Shown here one piece after another: positions 42,180-51,420 of a stretch of 64,000 nucleotides of DNA (position 1 is the first letter of the stretch; each line of letters starts with the position of its first letter). The stretch spans positions 186,001 through 250,000 of the forward strand of contig NZ_JACEZT010000006.1 in the NCBI RefSeq assembly GCF_014042345.1. Direction: 5' to 3'. Both the position numbers and the translations under genes were made by a program. The notes beneath the pieces are model-generated. The model did not search any database. It saw only the letters and a program-made list of their open reading frames with translations, and was not told the origin of the DNA. Source of the stretch: Rugamonas brunnea (lineage in GTDB: Bacteria; Pseudomonadota; Gammaproteobacteria; Burkholderiales; Burkholderiaceae_D).

Positions 42180-43742
42180 CTAGCTGCCCACGCTGGCCTC
42201 CTGGCAGCTGGCCGGCGCCGCTGCCGCTGCTGCGGCCGTGGCGGCGGCCTTGGATACGCCGCGCGGCCGCAGCGCATAGCGGTTCAAGCCGCCCATGTGG
42301 ATGCGGCACAGGTAGTCGGGCCAGTCGATCTGCGCCGGATCGACCGGGAAGCGGGCCGCGTCCTCGGCGCCGAAGCGGCGCGCCAGCGCCATCAGCTGGT
42401 TGTTGTGGAAGCGGTAGCGCGGCGCCGTGTAGAACGAGAACGTCACGGCCAGGGTCTGGGTGGTGCGCAGTGCTTCGATGGCCGGCGATTCGCCCGCGCC
42501 CAGCAGCCGGCGCACGCCGTTCCACACACCCGTGCCGGCGCGCATGGCGCGCAGCATCAGCAGGAAGGCGGGGCGGCTCACCACCTGGAAGTCGCGCTTG
42601 GGCACGTTGTAGAACAGACGGTCGTACTGGCGCCAGTTGCGCTTGGCCTCGGTCTGGAACAGGTCGATCACCTTGCCCAGCTTGATCGGGTTGCCCGAAC
42701 CCGTGCAGGCCTGGTAGATGCGGCGGGCCGGCGCCTCCGTCAGCGCCTCGGCGCTGGCCAGCAGGATGCTGTTGGCCACCAGGTCGGCCGGCACGATATC
42801 GATTACCTCGTCCGGGCGGGCCGGGAAGAAGCTGGTCTTGCCGCGCGCGTAGGCCAGGATGATGGCGTCGGCCACCTTCACGCCCTCGATCCAGCCCGGC
42901 ACCGGCTCCTGCAGCGTGCTTTCGATGATGGACGGGCGCACGATGGTCAGCGCGCGGCCCTGCATGGCGCGCATGGCCAGTTGTTCGCCCATCCACTTGG
43001 TGAAAGTGTAGGTGTCGTTCCAGCCGTGGTAGTTGGCTTCGGCGATGCCCAGTTCCGTCAGGCGCGTGGCCAATTGTTCGGGGTCGCTCACTTCCGCCTT
43101 GACCTGGCTGATGCGGTGGTTCAGGTAGTCGAGCAGGTTGGACAGGTCGTAATAGCCGTCCGCGTGGCGCGCGATGCTGGCGCGGGCCGGGCGCACGATT
43201 TCTTCCTGCATGGCGCCGCGCTGGTAGCCGTTGACGTAGCAGGTGGAGACCTGGATCAGCGGCGCGTTGGCGGCGCGCGCCAGCGTGGACAGGTTGGCGA
43301 TGGACAGGGCGTTGATGGCCAGCGCCTGGTCCAGCGCTTCGCGGAAGTTGACGCTGGCGGCGGCGTTGATCACCAGGTCCACGCGGCGGGAGAGGGCGTA
43401 GAACTCGGCCGGGTCGAGGCCGAAGCTCGGCTCCGTCACTTCGCCCATCACGCATTCGAGCTTCTCGGCGAAGAATTGTTCCAGGTAGCGGGGCCGTTCG
43501 GCGCGCAGCTTGTCGAACACGGAGGAGGCGGCCACTTCGCGCTCGAAGCGGGCGCGCGCCGTCACGCCGTTGCGTCCGCCGCGTATCAGCAGGATGACGC
43601 CGCCCACGTCGGGCACGGCGCGGATCAGTTTTTCCAGCACCACCTTGGCCAGGAAGCCGGTGGTGCCCGTGATGAAGACGCGCTTGCCGGCCAGCGCCGG
43701 TCCGACACCCAGGGTGGGCCCGGCGTTCAAAACACTGTTCAT
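42180..43742 (-). CDS. Fatty acyl-CoA reductase (alcohol-forming), SDR superfamily
   Basis: 520 residues: N-terminal Rossmann domain with GTTGFLAK (residues 26-33), catalytic YTFTK (near 238), and a C-terminal FAR_C/male-sterility-type region. RVDLVINAAASVNFREALDQA and QVSTCYVNGYQRGAMQEE are characteristic of fatty acyl-CoA reductases that give alcohols with NADPH. An Ala-rich tail ends the protein. The ATG at 43742 has AAAGAGG upstream; the longer frame is not supported. With the WS/DGAT gene it forms a two-step wax-ester path. Confidence 0.88.
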   Translation of the reverse strand: MNSVLNAGPTLGVGPALAGKRVFITGTTGFLAKVVLEKLIRAVPDVGGVILLIRGGRNGVTARARFEREVAASSVFDKLRAERPRYLEQFFAEKLECVMGEVTEPSFGLDPAEFYALSRRVDLVINAAASVNFREALDQALAINALSIANLSTLARAANAPLIQVSTCYVNGYQRGAMQEEIVRPARASIARHADGYYDLSNLLDYLNHRISQVKAEVSDPEQLATRLTELGIAEANYHGWNDTYTFTKWMGEQLAMRAMQGRALTIVRPSIIESTLQEPVPGWIEGVKVADAIILAYARGKTSFFPARPDEVIDIVPADLVANSILLASAEALTEAPARRIYQACTGSGNPIKLGKVIDLFQTEAKRNWRQYDRLFYNVPKRDFQVVSRPAFLLMLRAMRAGTGVWNGVRRLLGAGESPAIEALRTTQTLAVTFSFYTAPRYRFHNNQLMALARRFGAEDAARFPVDPAQIDWPDYLCRIHMGGLNRYALRPRGVSKAAATAAAAAAAPASCQEASVGS

Positions 43743-44241
43743 AAGCTTCTCAACCTCTTTAATTGTCTGCAACCTTCGATCTGTACGGCAGGAAAATATC
43801 CACACCGCGCTTGTACTGTTACGGCTTGCCGCGCCGTCGAGGTTTGCTCCACATTCTTTGTGAGAAGTTTGCTGCGCCGCGCGGATGGCGGTGGCCAACC
43901 CGCGCGCTTGCCCGGAGAAAACGTATCAATACTGCAATAGACTCCGGTTCCGATCTTAATGCGAAACAGTGGCGTGACAGGCCACAATGCCTAGTCCCGG
44001 CGAGCCAAACGCATGGCGCGGCGAGTCACGCAGGGGCGGTGCCGGCGGCGCCTGAGAGGGAAAACGGGACAAAACGGGGAGGGGGAATTGTGTTGCGTTT
44101 TGGCTATATTGTTGTCAAATTCATACAGTGAAAAGCTGCTTGTAGGCAATTATCTTGCGACATTTGTCCGGGACGGCGGCGTTTCGACTATCATGCAAGT
44201 CTGACATTTAATCTTCAACCAGTGTTTTACGGCCTGGCAGG
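43743..44241. other. Intergenic region between divergent FAR and GGDEF-EAL genes
   Basis: 499 bases with no convincing gene. It should hold promoters for both flanking genes. AT-rich stretches occur near 44095-44130 and 44180-44220 (upstream of the GGDEF-EAL gene), but I see no clear hexamer pair or known riboswitch core. Confidence 0.5.
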
Positions 44242-46476
44242 ATGAGGGCCGTAGCGCGTAGCCGTGCCAGTCGCATGCCCAGAACCGTGATGATCGAGCC
44301 AGCCCCGTTGACGTCCACCCCCGCCGTGGCGCCGCGCTCGCGGCCACACGCTGGCAGCGTGCTGTTCGTCGGCCTGGCGTTGCTGCTGGTGCTGGTGTGG
44401 CTCAGTCCCTGGACGATGCCCCTCAAGCAAAGTGAAGTGCTGTTCTCGGCTGCCACCCACACCGTACTGGAGCTATTCGCCGTGGTGGTGGCGGGCCTGA
44501 TCTTCGCCGTGTCGTGGAACGCCCATCAGCGCGAGCGGGCCGGCAACACCATGATCCTGGCCTGCGGCTTCCTGGCCGTCGGCCTGATCGACCTGGCGCA
44601 CCTGCTGTCTTACAAGGGCATGCCTGATTTCGTCACGCCAGCCGCGCCGCAAAAGGCGATCGCGTTCTGGCTGTGCGCGCGCTACACGGCGGCGCTGACG
44701 CTGCTGGTGGTGGCGCTGCGGCCGTGGACCCGCTTCCGCAGCGACGCCACGCGCTACCTGATGCTGGCCGCGGCGCTGTCGCTGACGGCGGCCGTCTATG
44801 TCCTGCAACTGTATGCGCCGCAGATCTGGCCTGTGATGTTCGTGCCCGGCCAGGGGCTCACGCCGATCAAGCTGGTGGCCGAATATGGCATCGTGGCCAT
44901 GCTGCTGGTGCCGCTGGCGCTGTTCTGGCGCGCGCCGGCATCGGAGGCCACGCCGCTGCTGCGGGCCACGGCCATCACCATCCTGAGCGAATTGTGCTTC
45001 ACGCTGTACGCCAACGTGAACGACATTTTCAGCCTGTTGGGTCACCTGTACAAGGTGGTCGCCTACGGCTACATCTACCAGGCCGTGTTCGTATCGAGTG
45101 TGCGCGAGCCGTTCCTGCGGCTATCGGCCGCCATGCGCCAGCAGCGCGCGGCCGAGGACCGGCTGCAATTCCTCGCCTACCACGATCCGTTGACGGAACT
45201 GCCCAACCGGCTCATGGCCCGCACCAGTTTCCGCGACGCCGTGGCGCGCCAGCGTAGCGGCAGGGTGGCGCTGGTGTTCATCGACCTCGACAACTTCAAG
45301 CAGATCAACGACAGCCTGGGCCACCTGCAGGGCGACCTGGTGTTGCAGGAGATGGCGAACCGGCTGCGCGCGCTGGCGCCGCCTGGCGCCACGGTCAGCC
45401 GCCAGGGCGGCGACGAGTTCCTGCTGGTGTGGAGCGGCGTGACTGATGCTGCCGCGCTGGCCCCGGTGCTGGACATGCTGCTGAACCGCCTGCAGGAGCC
45501 GATCATGCTGGCGGGCCAGGAACTGGCGACCACGGTGTCGGCCGGGATCGCGCTGTCACCCGACGACGGCGCCGATTTCGACACCCTGCTGCAAAAGGCC
45601 GATACGGCCATGTACCACGCCAAGCACCAGGGCCGCAACACCTGGTGCACGTTTGCCCCGTCCATGCTGTCGGACGCGGCCGACCGGCTCGACATCCGCA
45701 ATGGGCTGGCGCAAGCCTTGCAGCGCGATGAACTGATGCTGTACTACCAGCCGCAGATCGACCTGGCCACCGGCCGCCTGATCGGGGTGGAAGCGTTGAT
45801 CCGCTGGCAGCGACCCGGCCACGGCCTGGTGTCGCCGGCGCGTTTCATTCCCGTGGCCGAGGAGTGCGGCCTGATCGTGCCGATCGGCGCCTGGGTGCTG
45901 CGCACGGCGTGCCGCCAGATGGCCCAGTGGCGCGCGGCCGGCGCCCCGCCCATGGTGGTGGCGGTCAACTTGTCGGCGCTGCAGTTTGGCCGGGGCGACC
46001 TGGAACAGGATGTGCACGCGGCGCTGGAACAGGCCGGATTGCCGGCCGGCTGGCTGGAACTGGAGCTGACGGAGTCGATCCTGCTGCAAAATCCCGAGCA
46101 GGTGCTGGCCATTGTGCAGCGCCTGCGCAAGCTGGGGGTGAGCCTGTCGGTGGACGATTTCGGCACCGGCTATTCCAGCCTGGCCTACCTCAAGCAGTTC
46201 GCCGTCGACAAGCTCAAGATCGACCAGTCCTTCGTGCGCGCCATCGACGCCCATCCGGACGACACGGCCATCGTGCGCGCCATCGTCCAGATGGCCCACA
46301 GCCTTGGTTTGAAAACCATCGCCGAGGGCGTGGAGAACGCGGCCGTGCTGGAGTTGCTGCGCAAGCTGGGCTGCGACGAGGTGCAGGGCTATCACTACGC
46401 GCGCCCGCTGCCGGCCGCCGATACGCTGTCCTTCATCCTGGCCGCGCAACAGGGCGCAGCGCCGGCCACGGCCTGA
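44242..46476 (+). CDS. MASE3-GGDEF-EAL cyclic-di-GMP protein
   Basis: 744 residues. The first 290 or so form a membrane sensor of MASE3 type (HTVLELFAVVVAGL, LIDLAHLLSYKGM, LGHLYKVVAYGYIYQAVFVSSVREP). The diguanylate cyclase domain keeps an intact GGDEF (RQGGDEFLLV). The phosphodiesterase domain keeps EALIRW, NLSALQF, ELTES, DDFGTGYSSL and KIDQSF, so it looks active. The RxxD inhibitory site expected just before GGDEF is absent (PPGA there). Opposed synthase and hydrolase domains mean net activity depends on the sensor's signal. It converges on the chemoreceptor gene. Confidence 0.92.
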   Translation: MRAVARSRASRMPRTVMIEPAPLTSTPAVAPRSRPHAGSVLFVGLALLLVLVWLSPWTMPLKQSEVLFSAATHTVLELFAVVVAGLIFAVSWNAHQRERAGNTMILACGFLAVGLIDLAHLLSYKGMPDFVTPAAPQKAIAFWLCARYTAALTLLVVALRPWTRFRSDATRYLMLAAALSLTAAVYVLQLYAPQIWPVMFVPGQGLTPIKLVAEYGIVAMLLVPLALFWRAPASEATPLLRATAITILSELCFTLYANVNDIFSLLGHLYKVVAYGYIYQAVFVSSVREPFLRLSAAMRQQRAAEDRLQFLAYHDPLTELPNRLMARTSFRDAVARQRSGRVALVFIDLDNFKQINDSLGHLQGDLVLQEMANRLRALAPPGATVSRQGGDEFLLVWSGVTDAAALAPVLDMLLNRLQEPIMLAGQELATTVSAGIALSPDDGADFDTLLQKADTAMYHAKHQGRNTWCTFAPSMLSDAADRLDIRNGLAQALQRDELMLYYQPQIDLATGRLIGVEALIRWQRPGHGLVSPARFIPVAEECGLIVPIGAWVLRTACRQMAQWRAAGAPPMVVAVNLSALQFGRGDLEQDVHAALEQAGLPAGWLELELTESILLQNPEQVLAIVQRLRKLGVSLSVDDFGTGYSSLAYLKQFAVDKLKIDQSFVRAIDAHPDDTAIVRAIVQMAHSLGLKTIAEGVENAAVLELLRKLGCDEVQGYHYARPLPAADTLSFILAAQQGAAPATA

Positions 46477-46515
46477 CCGGCCCCGGCTTGGCTGGCCTGC
46501 CGCCAGCGCCCGCGT

Positions 46516-48231
46516 TCAGGCCACCCGCCGCAAGGTGCCGGCCTGCCGTTGTGCGCCTCGTGCGCCTTGTGCCCCTTGCGTTCCTTTCACCCCTTGTGCC
46601 ATTTTCAGCGCAGTCGGCTGCATCGTTGGCCGCATCGATTGTCGTGCGGCCAGGTGCAGCGCCGGCGCGCTCGTTGTGCTGGTGGTGAGGCGGAAGTGGT
46701 CAACCAGCACGGCGAGGTGGTGCGCCTGCTGCTGCATGCATTGCGCCGTCCCCACCGCCTGGCTGACGACGGTCGCGTTGTGCTGGGTGATGGAGTCGAG
46801 ATGAATCACGGCCTGGTTGACCTGCACGATGCCGTCGCTCTGCTCCTTGCTGGCGCCGCTGATATCGGCCATCAGGCTGGCCGCGTGGGTCACCGACTGC
46901 ACGATGTCGTCCATCACGCGGCCCGCATCCGTCACCAGCACATTGCCCTGGTCGATGGCCTGCACGCAGTCGCCGATCAGGACCTTGATTTCCTTGGCCG
47001 CGCCGGCGGCGCGCTGGGCCAGGTTGCGCACTTCCGTGGCCACCACCGCGAAGCCCCGGCCCTGTTCACCGGCGCGGGCCGCTTCCACGGCCGCGTTGAG
47101 GGCCAGGATATTGGTCTGGAACGCGATGCCGTCGATGACGCCGACGATGTCGGCCATCTTGCCCGAGTGGCCACGGATGGTGCTCATGGTGGACACCACC
47201 TGGCGCACCGCATGGCCGCCATCCGCCGCCACGCCGGCCGCCGAATTCACCAGCGCGGTCGCTTCGTGCGCGTTGTCGGCGTTGCTGCGCACGGTGCTGG
47301 TCAATTCATCCATCGTGGCCGCCGTCTGTTCCAGCGACGCGGCCTGCGACTCGGTGCGCGCCGACAGGTCGGCGTTGCCGCTGGAGAGATCGGCGGCAGC
47401 GTCGTTGACGACGCCGCTCGCTTCCTTGATCTGCCCCACCAGCAGCTTGACGTTGATCTGCAGGATGCGCAGCGCCTGCAGGGCGTCGATCGCTTCCTTG
47501 CTGCCATGGGCCGGCATGGCGCCGGTCAGGTCGCCCGTGCTCATCTGGTTCAGGCCCCGGCGCAGCTCGTCCAGCGGCGCGAGCATACTGCGCTGGAGCA
47601 GGACCCAGCACGATCCCAGCAGCACCATGCCCAGGCCGGCGCCGGCCGCCATCGCCAGGCTGCTTTGCATGACGGCCGTCCACAGCATGACGCCAAACAG
47701 TAGCAGCATCAGGCCGCCGGCCACGCCCAGTTGCATCCTGAGCGGACATTCGGCCAGCGCGGCCACACGGCGCCACGGCGAACGGCGCGTCACCACACCC
47801 TCATGCACCAACAATGGCTCGCGGCCCTCGCGCAGCTTGCGGTACGCCTGTTCGGCCGCCTCCACCTTGGCCCGGCTGGGCTTGGTGCGGATCGACGTGT
47901 AGCCGACCATCTGTCCTTGTTCCAGCAATGGCGCCATGCCCGCTTCGACCCAGTAGTGGTCGCCGTTCTTGCATCGGTTTTTCACCAGGCCGGTCCAGGC
48001 CTTGCCCGCCTTGAGCGTGCGCCACAGGTCCGCGAATGCTTCGGGCGGCATGTCCGGGTGCCGCACGATGTTCTGCGGCGCGCCCAGCAGTTCCTCCTCG
48101 CTGAAGCCGCTGATGGTGATGAAGTCCTGGTTGACGTAGGTGATGTTGCCCTGGAGGTCGGTCTTGGACACGATGGTTTCCGACTCCTTCAGGACATATT
48201 CTTTGTTGGTGACTGGCAGGTTATTACGCAT
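46516..48231 (-). CDS. PAS-containing methyl-accepting chemotaxis protein, Aer-like
   Basis: 571 residues: a PAS domain (1-120; [27 protein letters not shown] as in Aer), two membrane segments near 165-215 with almost no periplasmic loop, a HAMP-like region, and the MCP signalling hairpin [34 protein letters not shown]. It should report redox or oxygen state to CheA/CheW. A Gly/Ala/Gln-rich tail ([17 protein letters not shown]) ends it without a CheR-binding pentapeptide. The FAD-binding state cannot be checked here. Confidence 0.92.
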   Translation of the reverse strand: MRNNLPVTNKEYVLKESETIVSKTDLQGNITYVNQDFITISGFSEEELLGAPQNIVRHPDMPPEAFADLWRTLKAGKAWTGLVKNRCKNGDHYWVEAGMAPLLEQGQMVGYTSIRTKPSRAKVEAAEQAYRKLREGREPLLVHEGVVTRRSPWRRVAALAECPLRMQLGVAGGLMLLLFGVMLWTAVMQSSLAMAAGAGLGMVLLGSCWVLLQRSMLAPLDELRRGLNQMSTGDLTGAMPAHGSKEAIDALQALRILQINVKLLVGQIKEASGVVNDAAADLSSGNADLSARTESQAASLEQTAATMDELTSTVRSNADNAHEATALVNSAAGVAADGGHAVRQVVSTMSTIRGHSGKMADIVGVIDGIAFQTNILALNAAVEAARAGEQGRGFAVVATEVRNLAQRAAGAAKEIKVLIGDCVQAIDQGNVLVTDAGRVMDDIVQSVTHAASLMADISGASKEQSDGIVQVNQAVIHLDSITQHNATVVSQAVGTAQCMQQQAHHLAVLVDHFRLTTSTTSAPALHLAARQSMRPTMQPTALKMAQGVKGTQGAQGARGAQRQAGTLRRVA

Positions 48232-48579
48232 CGGATACTCCTGTTTGCGATGGCGACAGCAGGTTCACAGGCCGGTCCGGATGACGGGCTGGCCCAATAC
48301 AATGGCGAATTGTTTGTTTGCCCTGGTCGGGCGGACGCTAGCAGCGGGTGGTGCTCAGTGTGTTTCCCCTGTAAGACGATGGCTGGGGTAGGGCAAGCGG
48401 GCTTGTGGCTTGCGAAGGCGTGACGTGGAATCGCTTCCCGTGAGGAATACTATAGCGCAAATCAATCAAAGCGTGATATTTGGTGAGAATATTTATTCGC
48501 TTTGATTTAATTGATAAATTTGCTGATCTGGCTGCGCTCGCGCCTTGTCCTGAACGTACCGTCAGGCAACGTCCGGTGC
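48232..48579. other. Intergenic region between chemoreceptor and LuxR-type genes
   Basis: About 350 bases with no credible gene. The half near 48450-48530 is strongly AT-rich and holds the inverted repeat listed separately, and probably the chemoreceptor promoter. The rest is GC-rich without recognisable sites. Confidence 0.5.
48464..48507. repeat. AT-rich inverted repeat upstream of the chemoreceptor gene
   Basis: AATCAAAGCG (48464-48473) and CGCTTTGATT (48498-48507) form a perfect 10-bp dyad around a 24-base AT-rich loop. ATCAAT/ATTGAT outside the arms (48461-48466, 48510-48515) partly extend it. It could be an operator or a terminator for the LuxR-type gene; no clear T-tract decides. Confidence 0.6.
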
Positions 48580-51285
48580 TCAGGCGATGATGCCCAGTTT
48601 GCGCGCGATGGCCACCGCCTGAGTGCGGCTCTGGGCGTGCAACTTGGTGTTGATGTTGCGCAGGTGGGTGCGCACGGTGCTGTCCGAGACAAACAGTTTT
48701 TCGGCCAGCGCACTGTTGGAGTAGCCATCCGCCAACAGTGCAAGGATGCGTGTCTCTTTTTGGGTCAATGGTTCGGCCAGCGCGGCGCCGGGGCCTGCTT
48801 CCGCTGCGGTTTCCGCTTCTGCCTCCGCCTCGGCCGGCGGGAATGCTTGCGCCAGCCGCAGCAGGTAATCACTGAACAGGGGATCGGGGCGGGCCGCCGG
48901 GTCGGCGCGCAAGCTGTCCTGCAAACGCCGCACCAGCAGGCCCGCCACCGGGCCTTCGTCGACGATCAGCCGGATGAAGCCTTCGCCGCTGGCGTCGCGC
49001 AGCGCCTGCAGCATGGCCGCTTGCGCGGCGCGCGCCTGACCCGCGTGATGCAGGGCGATGGCGCGCAGCAGTTGCAGCTTGAGCTGGCGCCGCACGCGGC
49101 CCTCGGCCGCCGCTTCGGCCAGCGCCGCGTCGATCTGGTCCAGCGCCGTGCCATCCGGCGTGGCCGTCCCGAAGTGGGCTTCCCAGCGCAGCCGGCCCAG
49201 GTCGAAATGCTCGACGTCGTGCGCCAGGAGGCGCAACGCGCGCACGCGGGTCCAGACGGCCGTGTCGTTGGCCCGTTCCAGTTCCTCGCGCGCCGCCACG
49301 CGGTTGCCCTGCAGGAGCAGCATGCGCGAACGTTCCAGCTTGGCGCTGGCGACCACGCGCGGCAACTGGCGCTGGTAGCCCGTGTATTCGAGTTCGCTCA
49401 GGTATTGCAACATCATGTCGATGTCGCCGCGCGTGAAGGCGATGCGGGCCAGCCGCGTGTAGCCGATGATCATGTGGTCGGCCAGCGCCACGTCCTTGGC
49501 CAGCGGCACGTAGACATTGAACAGGTGGGCCGCCGTGCGCAGTTCGTTCGCTTCGTACAGCGCGTCCGCATACAGCACGCCGGCGAAGGCGTTGCCGTGG
49601 GTGTGCGTGTAGGACGGCGCGTGCGTGGTGTTGACGGCCAGCCGGAAGCGCGCGCTGGCCTGCCGCAGGCGTCCGCCTTCCAGGTCCAGGATGCCTTCGA
49701 TCGATTCCGAATACATGCGGTTGAAGATGCCGGCGCCGTCGCCCTGTTTGCGGCGCGCCGCGTCCAGCATCTGGTGCGACTGCTGGTACTGGCCCAGCGA
49801 GCAGAGGATCAGCGCCATGCCGTTGATGAGCATACTCTCCGCGAACGGCTTGCTGAGCGGGAGCTGGGCCAGCGCTTCCATGCCGGCCGTGCAGGCTTCC
49901 TCGATGCGGTCCATCATCGTCAGCAGCGACGGGCGCAGGGCCAGCAGGTGGGCGCGCACGTCGGGATCGGTTGATTCGGCGCAGCCTGACGCTTCCAGCA
50001 CGGCCATGGCTTCGCGCGGACCCCGGCTCAGGGCCAGCGCCCAGGTCTTGACCACCACCAGCATCGGCGCTTGCGCCAGCGCGGCAGCCGGGATGGCGCC
50101 GAACCAGCGCGTGAGCAGGTGCATGCGGCCTTCTTCCAGCAGCGCTTCGGCGTGCTGTTGCAGCAGCCGCAGCGCCAGTTCCAGGTTGCCGCCGTCGAGC
50201 GCGTGGTCGATGGCGGGCACGATGCCGCCCTGGGCCTGGTGCCAGTCCGACGCGGCGCGGTGCAGCCGTTGCTCCTCGCCCGGCATGGTGATGCGCAGTT
50301 GCTGGCGCAGGAAGCCGGCGAACAGGCTGTGGTAACGGTAGGTGCCCGGCTCGCCCTCGATGGGCTGGATGAACAAATTGGCCTGTTCCAGCGCGGCCAG
50401 TAGCTGGGCGCTGTCGTCGCGGCCCAGAAGGGCGTCGCACAGCGAGGCGTTCAGGTGGCGCAGGATGGAGGTGCGCAGCAGGAAATCGCGCACCGTCCCG
50501 CTCTGGCGGGCCAGCACGTCGTCGGCCAGGTAGTCGGCCACGGCGTCGTTGGAGCCGGAGAAGCGGGCGATGAAGTCGGCCCGGCCTTCCTGCCGTTCCA
50601 GCGACATCGAAGCCAGCCACAGGGCGGCGGCCCAGCCTTCCGTCTTGCGGTACAGGGCTGCAAGGTCCGCTTCGCCCAGCGCGATGTGGCGCTGGCCGGT
50701 GATGAATTCAGCGGCCTCGCCGGCCGAGAAGCGCAGCTGGGTGGTGTCGATCTCCAGCAATTGGCCGCGCGCGCGCAGCCGGCCCAGGCCCAGGTCCGGC
50801 CGGCTGCGCGCGCCGATCACGAGCTGGCCCCGGCGCGGCAGGTTGGCGATCAATTCCCGCACCAGATCCAGCACCGTGGGGTCGGTCACGTGTTCGAAAT
50901 CGTCGAAGAACAGGGCGAACGGGCTGGGATGGGCGGCCAGCCGCTCCATGATGTCGAGCGCGCCGTCGGTGGCGGCGGCCTGCTCGCCGTGCAGCTGGGC
51001 CACGGCCGCCGCCAGGCAGGCCAGGAAGCGGGCCGGGTCGTTGTCGCTGCGGTCCAGCGTGAGCCAGATGGTTTCCACGCCGTCGGCCTCGAACTGGGCG
51101 CGGCACTGCAGCATGGTGGTGGTCTTGCCGAATCCGGCCGGGGCCCGCACCAGCACCAGCCGCGCCGACTGGGCCGCGCGCACGGCCTCCGCCACGGCCT
51201 TGCGCAACACTTGCGCGGCCGGCGGCGAGGGTGGATTGAGCTTGGCGGCGAGCCGGTTGGGCGCGACGCTGGTGGGCTGGTTCAT
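48580..51285 (-). CDS. LuxR-type regulator with MalT/LAL ATPase domain
   Basis: 901 residues. An N-terminal STAND-type P-loop (RAPAGFGKTTT, GKT at 53-55) is followed by IWLTLDRSDNDPARFL and LFFDDFEHV; a long TPR-like helical middle; and a C-terminal LuxR helix-turn-helix (LTQKETRILALLADGYSNSALAEKLFVSDSTVRTH). The LAL architecture binds ATP and an inducer to activate transcription. It diverges from the beta-oxidation operon, its probable target. The ATG at 51285 has no evident Shine-Dalgarno; the preceding minus-strand bases are CCTCCCA. Confidence 0.9.
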   Translation of the reverse strand: MNQPTSVAPNRLAAKLNPPSPPAAQVLRKAVAEAVRAAQSARLVLVRAPAGFGKTTTMLQCRAQFEADGVETIWLTLDRSDNDPARFLACLAAAVAQLHGEQAAATDGALDIMERLAAHPSPFALFFDDFEHVTDPTVLDLVRELIANLPRRGQLVIGARSRPDLGLGRLRARGQLLEIDTTQLRFSAGEAAEFITGQRHIALGEADLAALYRKTEGWAAALWLASMSLERQEGRADFIARFSGSNDAVADYLADDVLARQSGTVRDFLLRTSILRHLNASLCDALLGRDDSAQLLAALEQANLFIQPIEGEPGTYRYHSLFAGFLRQQLRITMPGEEQRLHRAASDWHQAQGGIVPAIDHALDGGNLELALRLLQQHAEALLEEGRMHLLTRWFGAIPAAALAQAPMLVVVKTWALALSRGPREAMAVLEASGCAESTDPDVRAHLLALRPSLLTMMDRIEEACTAGMEALAQLPLSKPFAESMLINGMALILCSLGQYQQSHQMLDAARRKQGDGAGIFNRMYSESIEGILDLEGGRLRQASARFRLAVNTTHAPSYTHTHGNAFAGVLYADALYEANELRTAAHLFNVYVPLAKDVALADHMIIGYTRLARIAFTRGDIDMMLQYLSELEYTGYQRQLPRVVASAKLERSRMLLLQGNRVAAREELERANDTAVWTRVRALRLLAHDVEHFDLGRLRWEAHFGTATPDGTALDQIDAALAEAAAEGRVRRQLKLQLLRAIALHHAGQARAAQAAMLQALRDASGEGFIRLIVDEGPVAGLLVRRLQDSLRADPAARPDPLFSDYLLRLAQAFPPAEAEAEAETAAEAGPGAALAEPLTQKETRILALLADGYSNSALAEKLFVSDSTVRTHLRNINTKLHAQSRTQAVAIARKLGIIA

Positions 51286-51380
51286 TGGGAGGTTCGGTTC
51301 TAGGAGCCGCAATCTTACCGTTTTACAGGGCGCGAACGCAATTCGTCGCTTCCGACGATGTGCGCACAAGTGGCCCTGCC

Positions 51381-51386
51381 TACAAT
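51381..51386 (+). promoter_or_regulatory. Possible -10 of the beta-oxidation operon
   Basis: TACAAT 35 bases before the acyl-CoA dehydrogenase ATG in the 135-base divergent region shared with the LAL regulator gene. No matching -35 is apparent, as expected for an activator-dependent promoter. Confidence 0.35.
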
Positions 51387-51420
51387 ACTTGCATACTCAA
51401 CTAATTGGAGGCTTAGTCCC

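Noticed and set aside
43920..44060. Possible c-di-GMP riboswitch before the GGDEF-EAL gene
   Set aside because: I looked for the conserved GEMM core and could not find it on either strand.
44013..44204. Small plus-strand frame in the 499-base gap
   Set aside because: No Shine-Dalgarno, atypical composition and no recognisable fold.
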